Source: Desulfobacteraceae bacterium
GTDB taxonomy: Bacteria > Desulfobacterota > Desulfobacteria > Desulfobacterales > Desulfobacteraceae
Length of the DNA: 48,198 nucleotides
Direction: 5' to 3'
Assembly (NCBI GenBank): GCA_024227235.1
Contig: JAAEKY010000030.1
Coordinates: 1-48,198 of the forward strand
Below, piece after piece: positions 31,046 to 39,743 of this stretch (positions are counted from its first letter, which is position 1; each line of letters opens with the position of its first letter). The notes under the pieces are model-generated. The model had not been told where the DNA came from and ran no database searches. It was given only the letters and a program-made list of their open reading frames with translations. A program made the position numbers and the translations under genes.

Positions 31046-32368
31046 ATGACTACAAAAAAAAATAAACCCCCATATATAATTGTCGATCATAGGAAGGATC
31101 ATGAGGCTTGCATCAGCAAAGTAGAGCGTCTATCCAGCTGTATAGAAATTGCAAACCTGATCAACTCAGAACTTTCTATTGGAAGACTTCTTACCAAAGT
31201 CATGGAATCAACAAAAAAAGCATTTAATTCCGATGCCGTCAGCCTGTTATTACTTGATGAGAAAACAGGAGACCTGACTTTTCAGATTGCACTGGGTGAT
31301 GTCGGCGATGAAATCAAAGAATTATATAGATTAAAAAAAGGGGAAGGTATTGCAGGGCTTGTTTCCCAGGACGGCACCCCTCTTAATCTTACCGACGTCT
31401 ATGACCACCCCAAATTTTCTCCTGATTACGATAAGAAAACAAATTACAGGACCCGTGCCATGCTTTGTGCCCCCTTAAAAGTCCGGGGTAAAATTATTGG
31501 TGTTATTCAGGTCATTAACAAGCTTGTCGAACCGTTTGTCTTTACCTCTGAAGAACTTGAAATGCTGATTACTATCAGCTCCAGTGCTGCTGTTGCAATT
31601 GACACAGCCCAAATGCATAAATTCATTCTTCAAAGAGAAACGCTTGAAAGAGACTTACAACTAGCCAGAGACGTACAGCAAAGTTTTCTGCCCAATGAAC
31701 TTCCCATTGTTAAAAAACACCGGTTTGCCGCTTTAAATCAACCTGCACTTGAAATTGGGGGTGATTTTTATAATTTTTTTAAGTTACCGGCAAATAAACT
31801 GGGAATTGTTTTAGGAGATGTTTCCGGTAAGGGTATATCTGCTTCCCTTTTTATGGCTCGATTGACCAGTGATTTTCAATATTACACTCTTTTATATCCT
31901 GAACCTGAACAGCTTTTAACCCAAATAAATAATGTGTTATGCGCACGGGCAAAACGCGGCATGTTTGTTACCCTTGTTTACTTACTTTTGGATCCGGAGG
32001 AAAATCGCGTCCGAATCGCAAATGCAGGCCATATGTCCCCCATCTACACTGATGAAGATGGCCTTAGACTATTAGGGCATGATAATAAGAAAGGTCCACC
32101 ACTTGGCATTATTCCGGATGTAGAATTCACCCAGGAGACATTTGAACTCGAAGAGAATTCAAATATAACCCTCTTTACTGATGGTGTGATTGAAGCAAAA
32201 AACAGTGTTGGGGATCTATATGGGGATAAACGGCTCTTAAAAGTAATTGAATCACAACCCAATGATCCTGATTTAATAATCAAAGAAATTACACGGTCTG
32301 TTGATCGGTACGCGACAACTGAAGGCCGAAGCGATGATTTAACCCTGTTGGTATTTAGTACAGATTAA
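31046..32368 (+). CDS. GAF-domain PP2C/SpoIIE phosphatase, RsbU-like
   Basis: A 440-residue protein. A GAF domain (about 30-190; L-I-N-S-E-L-S-I-G-R-L-L to A-I-D-T-A-Q-M) is followed by a short coiled linker (L-E-R-D-L-Q-L-A-R-D-V-Q-Q-S-F-L-P) and a PP2C-type phosphatase domain (about 225-440) with I-G-G-D-F-Y-N, L-G-D-V-S-G-K-G-I, A-N-A-G-H and F-T-D-G-V-I-E-A. Such proteins dephosphorylate STAS antagonists. AGGA is only one base from the ATG, and no other usable start exists before residue 50, so the mRNA may be leaderless. It is followed 32 bases later by an RsbW-like gene. Confidence 0.9.
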   Translation: MTTKKNKPPYIIVDHRKDHEACISKVERLSSCIEIANLINSELSIGRLLTKVMESTKKAFNSDAVSLLLLDEKTGDLTFQIALGDVGDEIKELYRLKKGEGIAGLVSQDGTPLNLTDVYDHPKFSPDYDKKTNYRTRAMLCAPLKVRGKIIGVIQVINKLVEPFVFTSEELEMLITISSSAAVAIDTAQMHKFILQRETLERDLQLARDVQQSFLPNELPIVKKHRFAALNQPALEIGGDFYNFFKLPANKLGIVLGDVSGKGISASLFMARLTSDFQYYTLLYPEPEQLLTQINNVLCARAKRGMFVTLVYLLLDPEENRVRIANAGHMSPIYTDEDGLRLLGHDNKKGPPLGIIPDVEFTQETFELEENSNITLFTDGVIEAKNSVGDLYGDKRLLKVIESQPNDPDLIIKEITRSVDRYATTEGRSDDLTLLVFSTD

Positions 32369-32400
32369 TATTTTCAACAGGTATAAAGGCGGAATACTTT

Positions 32401-32820
32401 ATGACATCTAAACCCGTTCATATAAAAGTTTCATCGCATCCTGAAAACTTGAAGCAGATCAGGAAAGCAATGACAGATGCAACTTCAAAAGCTGGATTCT
32501 CAAAAGAAGTTGCCGGACGCATTATTCTTGCGGTTGATGAAGCCTGTTCAAATGTAATAAGACATAGTTGTAAACATGACCATACAAAAGAGATTAACCT
32601 TGAGATTGCACTTGAAAAAGAATGTTTAACCATATCCATTATTGACAATGGTATTAAATTTGACGTTAATTCGGTTGAAGCAAGGGACGTTAGTGAGGTC
32701 AGGCCAGGGGGACTGGGTCTATATATCATGGAAAAAACAATGGACAAAGTAGAATACAGCCGCACCCCGGATGGCTTAAATAAATTGACATTGGCAAAAA
32801 ACTTTATAGATAAAAAATAA
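32401..32820 (+). CDS. RsbW-like anti-sigma factor kinase
   Basis: A 139-residue GHKL ATPase of the SpoIIAB/RsbW type. N box: A-V-D-E-A-C-S-N-V-I-R-H; G1: I-I-D-N-G-I-K-F; G2: R-P-G-G-L-G-L-Y-I-M. Such proteins bind a sigma factor or other target and phosphorylate a STAS antagonist. No sigma factor gene is adjacent. With the RsbU-like protein upstream, it makes two thirds of a partner switch; the third part could be the STAS protein at 28404-28769. Confidence 0.9.
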   Translation: MTSKPVHIKVSSHPENLKQIRKAMTDATSKAGFSKEVAGRIILAVDEACSNVIRHSCKHDHTKEINLEIALEKECLTISIIDNGIKFDVNSVEARDVSEVRPGGLGLYIMEKTMDKVEYSRTPDGLNKLTLAKNFIDKK

Positions 32821-32821
32821 T

Positions 32822-32867
32822 AGAGACCTTTGAACACTGTTCAATTTTGTTTTATTGCAAGGTCTCT
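32822..32867. terminator. Stem-loop between convergent genes
   Basis: AGAGACCTT (32822-32830) pairs perfectly with AAGGTCTCT (32859-32867). The loop contains the palindrome TTGAACA-C-TGTTCAA. It sits between the RsbW-like gene (stop 32820) and the convergent HDOD-PP2C gene (stop 32876). There is no T-run after the stem, so it is not a classical terminator. Confidence 0.45.
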
Positions 32868-32875
32868 GACAATAG

Positions 32876-34594
32876 CTACTCGCCAGACAATATCATCAAC
32901 GTTAAATCATCAGATTGAGGCGCCAATTGTTCGCTGCACTGGTCCTTAATCCATGTCATCTGATCATCAAGCGGCATTTTCCTTGACTGGAGCAGCCACC
33001 GCAAGAACCCTTTAACACCGAGTTCTTTGCCTAAATCTTTCTCATCACCCTTTTTAAGCCGTCCTTCTGTGAATCCATCTGTATAAAGAAAAAGCCGACT
33101 GTTTTTTATTGAAAATTGTCCAGCCGGATGTAATGCCCCCGGTAATATTCCCAGCGGTGGGTCTGCAGGCTCTATTTTTGTCAGTCCTTTATCATCAACC
33201 AGGAATGGCGGCAGATGCCCCACATTAACGATACTGAGGTCTTTAGACTCAGGATCCAGCCACCCCCCGATAAAGGTAACAAACATTCCTCTTATAGCTG
33301 TCTCACATAATTCATTATTCATCAGCTGAACAATTTGACTTAAGTCATCTAACACCTTGCTAAGGCATCTGAAAAGAGAGATGGCTTTTGCCATAAGCAA
33401 TGCAGCTGAAGTGCCTTTCCCTGACACATCTCCAAGGCAGAAATAAATTGTGCCGTCATCTTTGGCAAAGTAATCGTAAAAATCTCCTGACAGATGAGAG
33501 GCCGGCAGATTGAAGGCACCCACCTGTTGAATTTTTTCAATATCAGGCTGAAGGCTTTTCTGAATTTCCCTGGCAACCCCAAGTTCTGATTCTAATTTTT
33601 CAGCATATTCGTCTCTTTGTTTTAAAGAATTTTGTAATCGCCAGGTAAGTTCCTGGTAACTTAAATTATCATCTACCAGTTTCCTGTTAGCCTGTTCCAT
33701 AACTGTTTCAAATGTTGTTTGAAATCCAACAGAAACTTGCAAAGATTCAGACATTTCGTCTACTTGGCTTGGCAACAGTGCGAGCAATGACTCTACTTTT
33801 TCATTTGTTAAGCCAAATAATAATTTTGCTTTCTTTTTCAAATCAGTCAAAGCGGCTGATTTGTCATGGCAGGTATAAATTGCATTACATAGGTCTGATA
33901 AATGCATCATTCCTGCCAATACAGATTTTTCCCCGACTCTCCCAAACTTTTTGGTATCTTTTTTATTAAAAAACACATGATGATATCCGATGCCACGCGT
34001 ATATGATTCTGGCAGGTTCCATCTTTTAGCCAGCAATGTGCCGACACTGTCATGGGTCGTTTCAAACAGTTCTTCTTCCATTTCATACCGTTTTTGAGGC
34101 ATATTTGATCGCAACAAGGGCCATCTATCTGATTTTTCGGGTTCCATAAAAAACAAAACCAACAAACCAATATCCTGTATCATCCCTGCTGTAAACGCTT
34201 CTTCTACAGGGCCGTTTACCAGATATCCGATCTGTTGAGCTGCAACGCCTCTTCGAATGGAATCTTCCCAGAAGGTATCAATATCAAAGCCAGGGATCTT
34301 TTTTTTTGAAAGCGCTTCTTTTACAGCAAAACACAGCACCAGATTTCGAAGGCACTTAAGACCCATGGCAATCACTGCTTCTGAAATAGTTCTTATATCC
34401 TGCCTGAGACCGAAAAAAGCAGAATTAACCAGGCCTAGAACCTGTGCAGTCAACCCTGGATTGACAGATATGAGTTTGGTTAAAATCTCTACTTCAGCAT
34501 CTTCACGTAAAGAGTACTGAATTAATTGCATAACCTGCTTGTTGGGGGCCGGCAAATCCTCTGGTAGAAGATCCCGGTAGAAAGCTGCTGCCAT
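32876..34594 (-). CDS. HDOD-PP2C (SpoIIE-like) signalling phosphatase
   Basis: A 572-residue protein. The N-terminal HDOD domain (about 10-210) begins L-P-A-P-N-K-Q-V-M-Q-L-I and includes P-G-L-T-A-Q-V-L-G-L-V-N-S-A-F-F-G. A helical region with L-E-S-E-L-G-V-A-R-E-I-Q-K-S-L-Q (about 335-355) leads into a PP2C phosphatase domain (about 360-570) with L-S-G-D-F-Y-D-Y, L-G-D-V-S-G-K-G-T and Y-T-D-G-F-T-E-G. It probably dephosphorylates a STAS partner, and it faces the RsbU/RsbW-like pair from the opposite strand. The N-terminal start at 34594 lacks a strong ribosome-binding site. Confidence 0.88.
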   Translation of the reverse strand: MAAAFYRDLLPEDLPAPNKQVMQLIQYSLREDAEVEILTKLISVNPGLTAQVLGLVNSAFFGLRQDIRTISEAVIAMGLKCLRNLVLCFAVKEALSKKKIPGFDIDTFWEDSIRRGVAAQQIGYLVNGPVEEAFTAGMIQDIGLLVLFFMEPEKSDRWPLLRSNMPQKRYEMEEELFETTHDSVGTLLAKRWNLPESYTRGIGYHHVFFNKKDTKKFGRVGEKSVLAGMMHLSDLCNAIYTCHDKSAALTDLKKKAKLLFGLTNEKVESLLALLPSQVDEMSESLQVSVGFQTTFETVMEQANRKLVDDNLSYQELTWRLQNSLKQRDEYAEKLESELGVAREIQKSLQPDIEKIQQVGAFNLPASHLSGDFYDYFAKDDGTIYFCLGDVSGKGTSAALLMAKAISLFRCLSKVLDDLSQIVQLMNNELCETAIRGMFVTFIGGWLDPESKDLSIVNVGHLPPFLVDDKGLTKIEPADPPLGILPGALHPAGQFSIKNSRLFLYTDGFTEGRLKKGDEKDLGKELGVKGFLRWLLQSRKMPLDDQMTWIKDQCSEQLAPQSDDLTLMILSGE

Positions 34595-35038
34595 TAAAAC
34601 ACACGAAAATAATTTACAGTGTTAACAAAAAAATGAATATCCACTAAACCCTCCCGTATCAATTTCCATTGTCATTTTCTCTATTTTTATTGAAACTGAC
34701 AACTAAGTCAAGAAAACACCAAAATAAAAGGTTTTAGCCCGGATATTTCACGAAGGGTTTTACTTTATTTGCATGGCACAGGCCGTGCAGCAGTAATTCT
34801 TTACCGCAAGTGGCCTGTAACGTAGCAGATAAGGCAAAAACGCTTCGCCCGGAGGGTGACATTTTGTTCGTTTGTTTTTCTTTAAAAAAAACAAATAACC
34901 TTATGGAACGATGCAGTTTTTCAGTAAAAAGATCAAAATGTCATGAAATTTCCAGGTTAGTCTAAATTATTGCATAGTTTAATTGTTTATCATATAGTAT
35001 GAAAAATTATAATATACTTATTTAAGGATACAGATATT
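34595..35038. other. Intergenic region with inverted repeats
   Basis: 444 bases without a gene. It contains a sigma-54-like match (34774-34789), TGACATTTTG (34857-34866) with its inverted copy CAAAATGTCA (34934-34943), an inner A/T-rich hairpin (TTTGTTTTT to AAAAACAAA, about 34871-34896) and a TATAAT-like box shortly before the PilZ gene. Confidence 0.45.
34774..34789 (+). promoter_or_regulatory. Sigma-54-like match, uncertain
   Basis: TGGCACAGGCCGTGCA fits GG-N10-GC with a perfect TGGCAC, but it is also a palindrome (GCAC-AGGCC-GTGC), so the match may be a by-product of a repeat. If real, the start near 34800 would lead into the inverted-repeat stretch about 240 bases before the PilZ gene. 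Confidence 0.25.
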
Positions 35039-35335
35039 ATGGTTAAAAAAAGCTTAAAGAATCAAGTCGTTGAAAACCGGTTATCCACACGGAAAAAATT
35101 GCAGACAATGGTCAAAATAGTTAATAAAAATAACGAATCCATTGAAGAATCTGCAAATTACAGTATTTCCGGTCTTTTCTTTAAGTGCGATTCCCCTGAC
35201 CAATATGATCTTAATGATAAAGTTGAAATCTCTTTTATAGACAAAAATGGAATCGCACAACACCATACCGGCAAAATTGTCAGAATAACTGAAGAAGGCG
35301 TTGCTGTCCATTATCTAAAGGATACAAAGTACTAA
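35039..35335 (+). CDS. PilZ-domain protein
   Basis: A 98-residue single-domain protein that fits the PilZ fold. The c-di-GMP binding motifs are R-x-x-x-R (N-R-L-S-T-R-K-K, Arg13 and Arg17) and N-Y-S-I-S-G in place of the usual D/N-x-S-x-x-G, so binding is likely. The rest (V-E-I-S-F, T-G-K-I-V-R-I, G-V-A-V-H-Y) is typical barrel sequence. It stands alone. AAGGA is 10 bases upstream of the ATG. It may link c-di-GMP to the exopolysaccharide locus that follows, but that rests on position only. Confidence 0.8.
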   Translation: MVKKSLKNQVVENRLSTRKKLQTMVKIVNKNNESIEESANYSISGLFFKCDSPDQYDLNDKVEISFIDKNGIAQHHTGKIVRITEEGVAVHYLKDTKY

Positions 35336-35431
35336 CCCTTATCAGGATGCCCTGCGGGATCTTCACCGATTAGTACATCAGATGCCACGATAACCTGCAA
35401 TAGCGGTCACTGGTTTGTACTGTCTTTGAAA

Positions 35432-38272
35432 CTACTGTCCAAATGAAGCCGCTATATCATCCAGACAGCAATCGCAAAATTGCTGTGTAAATTCATAAAG
35501 GTCCTCTCCATCTACATCACCATCATCATCAAAGTCAGTTGTGCAGTCTGGCTTATTGCTATAAGTAATTTCCAGATAAGAATGGCTGCCATATTCACTG
35601 GCTTTTAAACCAAAATCATCTCCATTTGAAATCAATAAGAATCCAAAGTTGGGGGTTACGCCATCTGCCCAGTCTTGCACAATGTCTTTAAGCTCAACTT
35701 CATCCAAATATTCATGATCATAATCCCCACTTGAATTATGCATTGTCAGAATACCAATTTCATCTCCATAAGCCCCTCCGCCTGATCCGGATGGCCAGGG
35801 GGTATTCCATGTCACAGTGTCTTCTTCCCAATCCTGGGTTATATTATAAAGAATATATTGATTTCCAATAATCCCCGTATCATCAGGATCATTAGGATCA
35901 CCTTCATCAACACTCCACACATAAATACTGAATTTGGCTGAAATAATATGTTTATTTAACACTTCCGGTGGCAGATTAAATCGAATCAGAAACCGATCAA
36001 AATTACTCATGTAACGTTCGCCCCCAGAATTTGTATCTGGATAGGATTCCATCAAAAATGCATCTTCCACGTTTTCTTCCGGCGTATCTAAATGCACGGT
36101 AAATTTTTCCTGTGCGACATAAACTGAATCTGTATTAGAATCAGATGAATCATCTATAGAATTTCTTGCAATGACATAAAACGTATACTCATGAAGCGGT
36201 GGCAGATTTAAAACTGTGAAAGATACAGTATCCGGCCCAAGTGTCTCTATTACACTGAAATCACCACCGTCTACACTTTGATATAATACAAAGCTTTCCT
36301 CGTTATCAGAGTTATCCTGCCAGGTTAATTCAGCATCAAATCCCGTTAGAACAGCATCAAAATTTGTAGGCGCATCCGGTGGCAGATTTGAAATCACGCC
36401 GGTTGCTTCATTGCTTGGCCCAGAATCTGTTACACCTGCAGCAAAGGCAAATACTCTATAGGTATAGGTTCCATTAATAAGAGAATCATCCGTATACGTT
36501 TCAACATTGGCACCCACCGTATCAAGGGTCTCCCAGATACCTGTATTCTCCTTTTCTATAGTAAACCCATCTTCATTATCAGAGTTATCCTGCCAGGTTA
36601 AAACAATCTCACCCGCCGCAGAATCAGTAGCTGCATCTAAATCACTTGGCGCTTCAGGAATATCTTCTATTGTTCCTTCTTCATCCGATGTTTCACTTTT
36701 TCCATGGACATTATAGGCTTCAATTTTATAGGTGTATGTCTCTGGGTCAACACCTGTATTATCATAGCTTGTCACGCCTGCATTGACCTGGGCAATCGGA
36801 TTTAATACTTCACTCCAGATTTGAGTGGACAGCTTTCGCCACACATTAAATCCGGTTTCATTATTTGAATTATCTGTCCAGGACAGCGAAACCGTACGGG
36901 TGTGCTGATTAATTACAAGCGCAAGATCAGAAGGTGGATCTGGAGGAACCGGGTTTACAATTGTTACAGATTGCATGGAAGATGCTGAATCACAGGGTGA
37001 ATTATCACCACTGCTCTTATGGGCCAACACTCTGTATTCATAGGTCCCTGCTGCAACATCTACATCTGTATAAGTGATTGAATCAGCCGGAAGATTTGCC
37101 CCAATCTGTGCCCATATTCCAGCTGGTACACGTCTTTGAACTATATAATATGCTTCTTCCAAAGAATTATCTGTCCAGGATAAATCCACATTTATATGCA
37201 AAGGAATTGTTTCATCAAGTGTTGCATCTAAATCAGCAGGTGCCTGCGTACACTCCACCCAACCAGCAAGCCTTGCAAATAATGCCCAGACCGCCCGACC
37301 TTTTAGTACGCAATTTAGCCTTGCATCAAGTCCACCGCCATTGGAATGCGCACAAGTAGTACACCCATCATATCCTGAAACACCAACTCCATGGGTTAAT
37401 TGATCAAGCTCAGAATCTGGATGGCGATCCAAATATTCAGACGCCCAGTTGGCAGTTCTAACAATCGGTCCTGGATTTTCTGGATCCCAGTTGGAATCAC
37501 GACTTGGGCCATAATCAGGATCATAATCAAGTGTATCATTCAGACCTGCATCCAGAAAATAATTCTCATCTGGATCATAATTCTCAATATCTGAAAAATC
37601 AAAAAGAATCCGGTCATGAGTGTTGCAATGAGTTCTGATCAATTCATTCTGTGAATCAGAAGAATCATTTTCTCCACCGCCATTTGCATGACCTGTCATA
37701 TAAACAAATTTGACCGGATGGGTGGCAGCTCTGGCATGTGCCCCCCCTTCACTAAATTGTTCAATAAGCCAGTCCATACTGGCAAGATACAGCGGGATAT
37801 TGTGGCCGGCAATGTCGCACCAGGACCACATGACCACATTAATGTTTTCATGAACGTAATTACCTTCGGCATCCTCTTCAGTCAGATATGCATAGGTATC
37901 TTCTGCCCAATCTAAAATATCTTCAAGACCTCCAGTATCCCTATCTCCCTGGCTCAAATCCGGCCATCCATCTATACCGGTATTGCTAATGCAAAGTGTG
38001 TTGGAATTCGGAGTTTCTGTATCGGTCCAACTGTACTTAGTTCCAAAATTAGGAAAATTAGCCAATGCCGTCATTCCAGTAAAGACCTGCCCACCATGAG
38101 AGGTACGGTTATATACTACCCCAAGATTTGCTTTTGCAGCCGTAATCCACTGCTCCGGGATCTGAGATAGATCTGTATGTGTATGATCGATAATAAATCC
38201 AGCAGCAGCAACTTCTATTGCAAGTCCAAATACAATAACAGCGATAAATAAAAATTTTTTAATCGATTTCAT
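35432..38272 (-). CDS. Secreted FN3-repeat protein with dockerin-like end
   Basis: A 946-residue exported protein: signal peptide (about 1-24); an unrecognised N-terminal domain (about 25-340) with several His, Cys and Asp motifs (S-H-G-G-Q, M-W-S-W-C-D, M-T-G-H-A-N-G-G-G, C-T-T-C-A-H, C-V-L-K-G-R-A-V-W-A-L-F-A-R-L-A-G-W) that may be catalytic; four fibronectin type III repeats (about 350-715) each with S-W/T-W-x-D-N-S; a DNRLRE-type beta domain (about 725-900); and a C-terminal D-F-D-D-D-G-D-V-D-G-E-D-L-Y-E-F, a calcium-binding dockerin-like loop. It has no PEP-CTERM tail. A TTGACA promoter candidate lies upstream. Function unknown; a surface or matrix protein is a fair guess. Confidence 0.75.
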   Translation of the reverse strand: MKSIKKFLFIAVIVFGLAIEVAAAGFIIDHTHTDLSQIPEQWITAAKANLGVVYNRTSHGGQVFTGMTALANFPNFGTKYSWTDTETPNSNTLCISNTGIDGWPDLSQGDRDTGGLEDILDWAEDTYAYLTEEDAEGNYVHENINVVMWSWCDIAGHNIPLYLASMDWLIEQFSEGGAHARAATHPVKFVYMTGHANGGGENDSSDSQNELIRTHCNTHDRILFDFSDIENYDPDENYFLDAGLNDTLDYDPDYGPSRDSNWDPENPGPIVRTANWASEYLDRHPDSELDQLTHGVGVSGYDGCTTCAHSNGGGLDARLNCVLKGRAVWALFARLAGWVECTQAPADLDATLDETIPLHINVDLSWTDNSLEEAYYIVQRRVPAGIWAQIGANLPADSITYTDVDVAAGTYEYRVLAHKSSGDNSPCDSASSMQSVTIVNPVPPDPPSDLALVINQHTRTVSLSWTDNSNNETGFNVWRKLSTQIWSEVLNPIAQVNAGVTSYDNTGVDPETYTYKIEAYNVHGKSETSDEEGTIEDIPEAPSDLDAATDSAAGEIVLTWQDNSDNEDGFTIEKENTGIWETLDTVGANVETYTDDSLINGTYTYRVFAFAAGVTDSGPSNEATGVISNLPPDAPTNFDAVLTGFDAELTWQDNSDNEESFVLYQSVDGGDFSVIETLGPDTVSFTVLNLPPLHEYTFYVIARNSIDDSSDSNTDSVYVAQEKFTVHLDTPEENVEDAFLMESYPDTNSGGERYMSNFDRFLIRFNLPPEVLNKHIISAKFSIYVWSVDEGDPNDPDDTGIIGNQYILYNITQDWEEDTVTWNTPWPSGSGGGAYGDEIGILTMHNSSGDYDHEYLDEVELKDIVQDWADGVTPNFGFLLISNGDDFGLKASEYGSHSYLEITYSNKPDCTTDFDDDGDVDGEDLYEFTQQFCDCCLDDIAASFGQ

Positions 38273-38340
38273 TTAGCTATCCTTTCTTTTTCACATTCAA
38301 TAAACACTTGAATCTAAAGAAAAATTTAATACAAATGACT

Positions 38341-38369
38341 ATTTAAAAAAAAAATCATGTTTTTGTCAA
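38341..38369 (-). promoter_or_regulatory. Promoter candidate of the FN3/dockerin-like gene
   Basis: The minus strand has a perfect TTGACA (38369-38364) followed by a poor -10 box (TTAAAT at 17 bases) with a T10 run in the spacer. It is about 70 bases before the ATG at 38272. Confidence 0.35.
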
Positions 38370-38441
38370 GAAGCCTATAAAAATCTACCTTTGCTGCAAA
38401 TTTTTTGCAACTTTTGTACCTTAATACCTGTAAATACAAAA

Positions 38442-38475
38442 AAAGGGCAGGAAATCTCTAGTTCCCCTGCCCTTT
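38442..38475 (-). terminator. Rho-independent terminator of the exopolysaccharide operon
   Basis: AAAGGGCAGG (38442-38451) and CCTGCCCTTT (38466-38475) form a perfect 10-bp stem. On the minus strand it is followed by a T-run. It lies about 150 bases after the stop of the ExeA-type ATPase gene, the last gene of the leftward operon. Confidence 0.8.
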
Positions 38476-38627
38476 AAATACGACATAATACCTATTAAAA
38501 ACTGATAAAATATCTTTGAATACTGTTCAATTTTACACTATTGCCATTATGCTTTACTTAAGATTTCTAACTGATGTATGTATGGGGTGGCCACCGTCTC
38601 CATACATTTGAGTAGTATTCAAAAGTC

Positions 38628-39740
38628 TTATTTTCGAATTTCTTTTATGAGTTGAGAATACCTTTCTTTGAGTTTTCCATTTTCAAGCGTCAGTTTTGAA
38701 TTTTCATTTCTTTCCCTGATGTAAGCAGATCTTAAGTGCTCTACCATTTCATCTCTGCAAAAATCTGCTCTTGATTGTATTTCATCAAGATTGATGGGAT
38801 ATGACTCCTTTAGTTGCCTAAAATCATCTTCCAGACTCTCAATTCTTTGGGTCAATTCTTCCAATGGCACCGCTTGGGCTTCTGGTAAAGATGAATCTTC
38901 ACGATGCTGCGACATAATGGATTTTGTAAACACCCCCATACCGCCTTTATCTTCAACCACCGAATTTATTGTATCTACGTCTATTTCTTTTTTCTCATCT
39001 GCATAGCCATACACAAGAGCCGCATCACTTAAAAGATTGATCGTTCTTGGAATCCCTGTGGATGCTTCAAATATTTTGTTGATTGCGTCTGAAGAAAAAA
39101 GATTCTGGGGACCCCCCGCCTTTTCTATCCTGTGCTCAACATATTCCTCTGTTTCCTCAAGATTCATAGCTGACAAATGGTAGCTGACAGCAATTCTCTG
39201 AGCAAATTGCTCAAGCTTTGGATCAATTATTTTATTTTTCAGTTCTGGCTGACCCACAATCATAATTTGCAACAGCATTTCTTCATCTGTCTGAAGGTTT
39301 GACATCATGCGTATTTCTTCTAATGCCTCTTCAGATAAATTCTGGGCCTCATCAATGATTAAAAGCACTTTTCTGCCCGCAGCATATTTTTTTATCAGAA
39401 AGGCAAATAATGCTTCCAGGGCTTTTGATTTGCTGATCCCGTCTTCATGCTTGATTTCAAATTCCGCCAAGATTAAACTGATCAGCTCATTTGACTGCAC
39501 ATTGGTGTTAAAAATCACAGCCACATCCATGTCTGATTCAATCTGGTTTAAAAGATATCGGACAAGGGTTGTCTTTCCCATCCCTATTTCCCCTGTCAGC
39601 ATGACAAAGCCGACCTTTTCAGTTAACCCATACTCAAGAAAGGTCAGTGCATTTTGATGCCGGTCGCTTAAGAACAAATATGATGGATTGGGAACCAGAT
39701 TAAACGGCTTTTCTTTAAATCCATAGAATTCAGTGTACAT
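38628..39740 (-). CDS. ExeA-type AAA ATPase of PEP-CTERM/exosortase locus
   Basis: A 370-residue ATPase. It opens with the family signature F-Y-G-F-K-E-K-P-F-N-L-V-P-N-P. Walker A is G-E-I-G-M-G-K-T-T near residue 50, Walker B V-L-L-I-I-D-E-A-Q-N near 125-135. R-M-M-S-N-L-Q-T and G-I-P-R-T-I-N-L-L-S-D are typical of the XrtA-associated putative secretion ATPase. A coiled-coil tail covers about 300-370. It may drive export or assembly of the polysaccharide. It follows the tyrosine-kinase-like gene by 3 bases. Confidence 0.88.
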   Translation of the reverse strand: MYTEFYGFKEKPFNLVPNPSYLFLSDRHQNALTFLEYGLTEKVGFVMLTGEIGMGKTTLVRYLLNQIESDMDVAVIFNTNVQSNELISLILAEFEIKHEDGISKSKALEALFAFLIKKYAAGRKVLLIIDEAQNLSEEALEEIRMMSNLQTDEEMLLQIMIVGQPELKNKIIDPKLEQFAQRIAVSYHLSAMNLEETEEYVEHRIEKAGGPQNLFSSDAINKIFEASTGIPRTINLLSDAALVYGYADEKKEIDVDTINSVVEDKGGMGVFTKSIMSQHREDSSLPEAQAVPLEELTQRIESLEDDFRQLKESYPINLDEIQSRADFCRDEMVEHLRSAYIRERNENSKLTLENGKLKERYSQLIKEIRK

Positions 39741-39743
39741 GAA

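Noticed and set aside
34790..34870. c-di-GMP riboswitch before the PilZ gene
   Set aside because: The interval lacks the conserved tetraloop-receptor and core sequences of the GEMM-I class; the hairpins there have no such layout.
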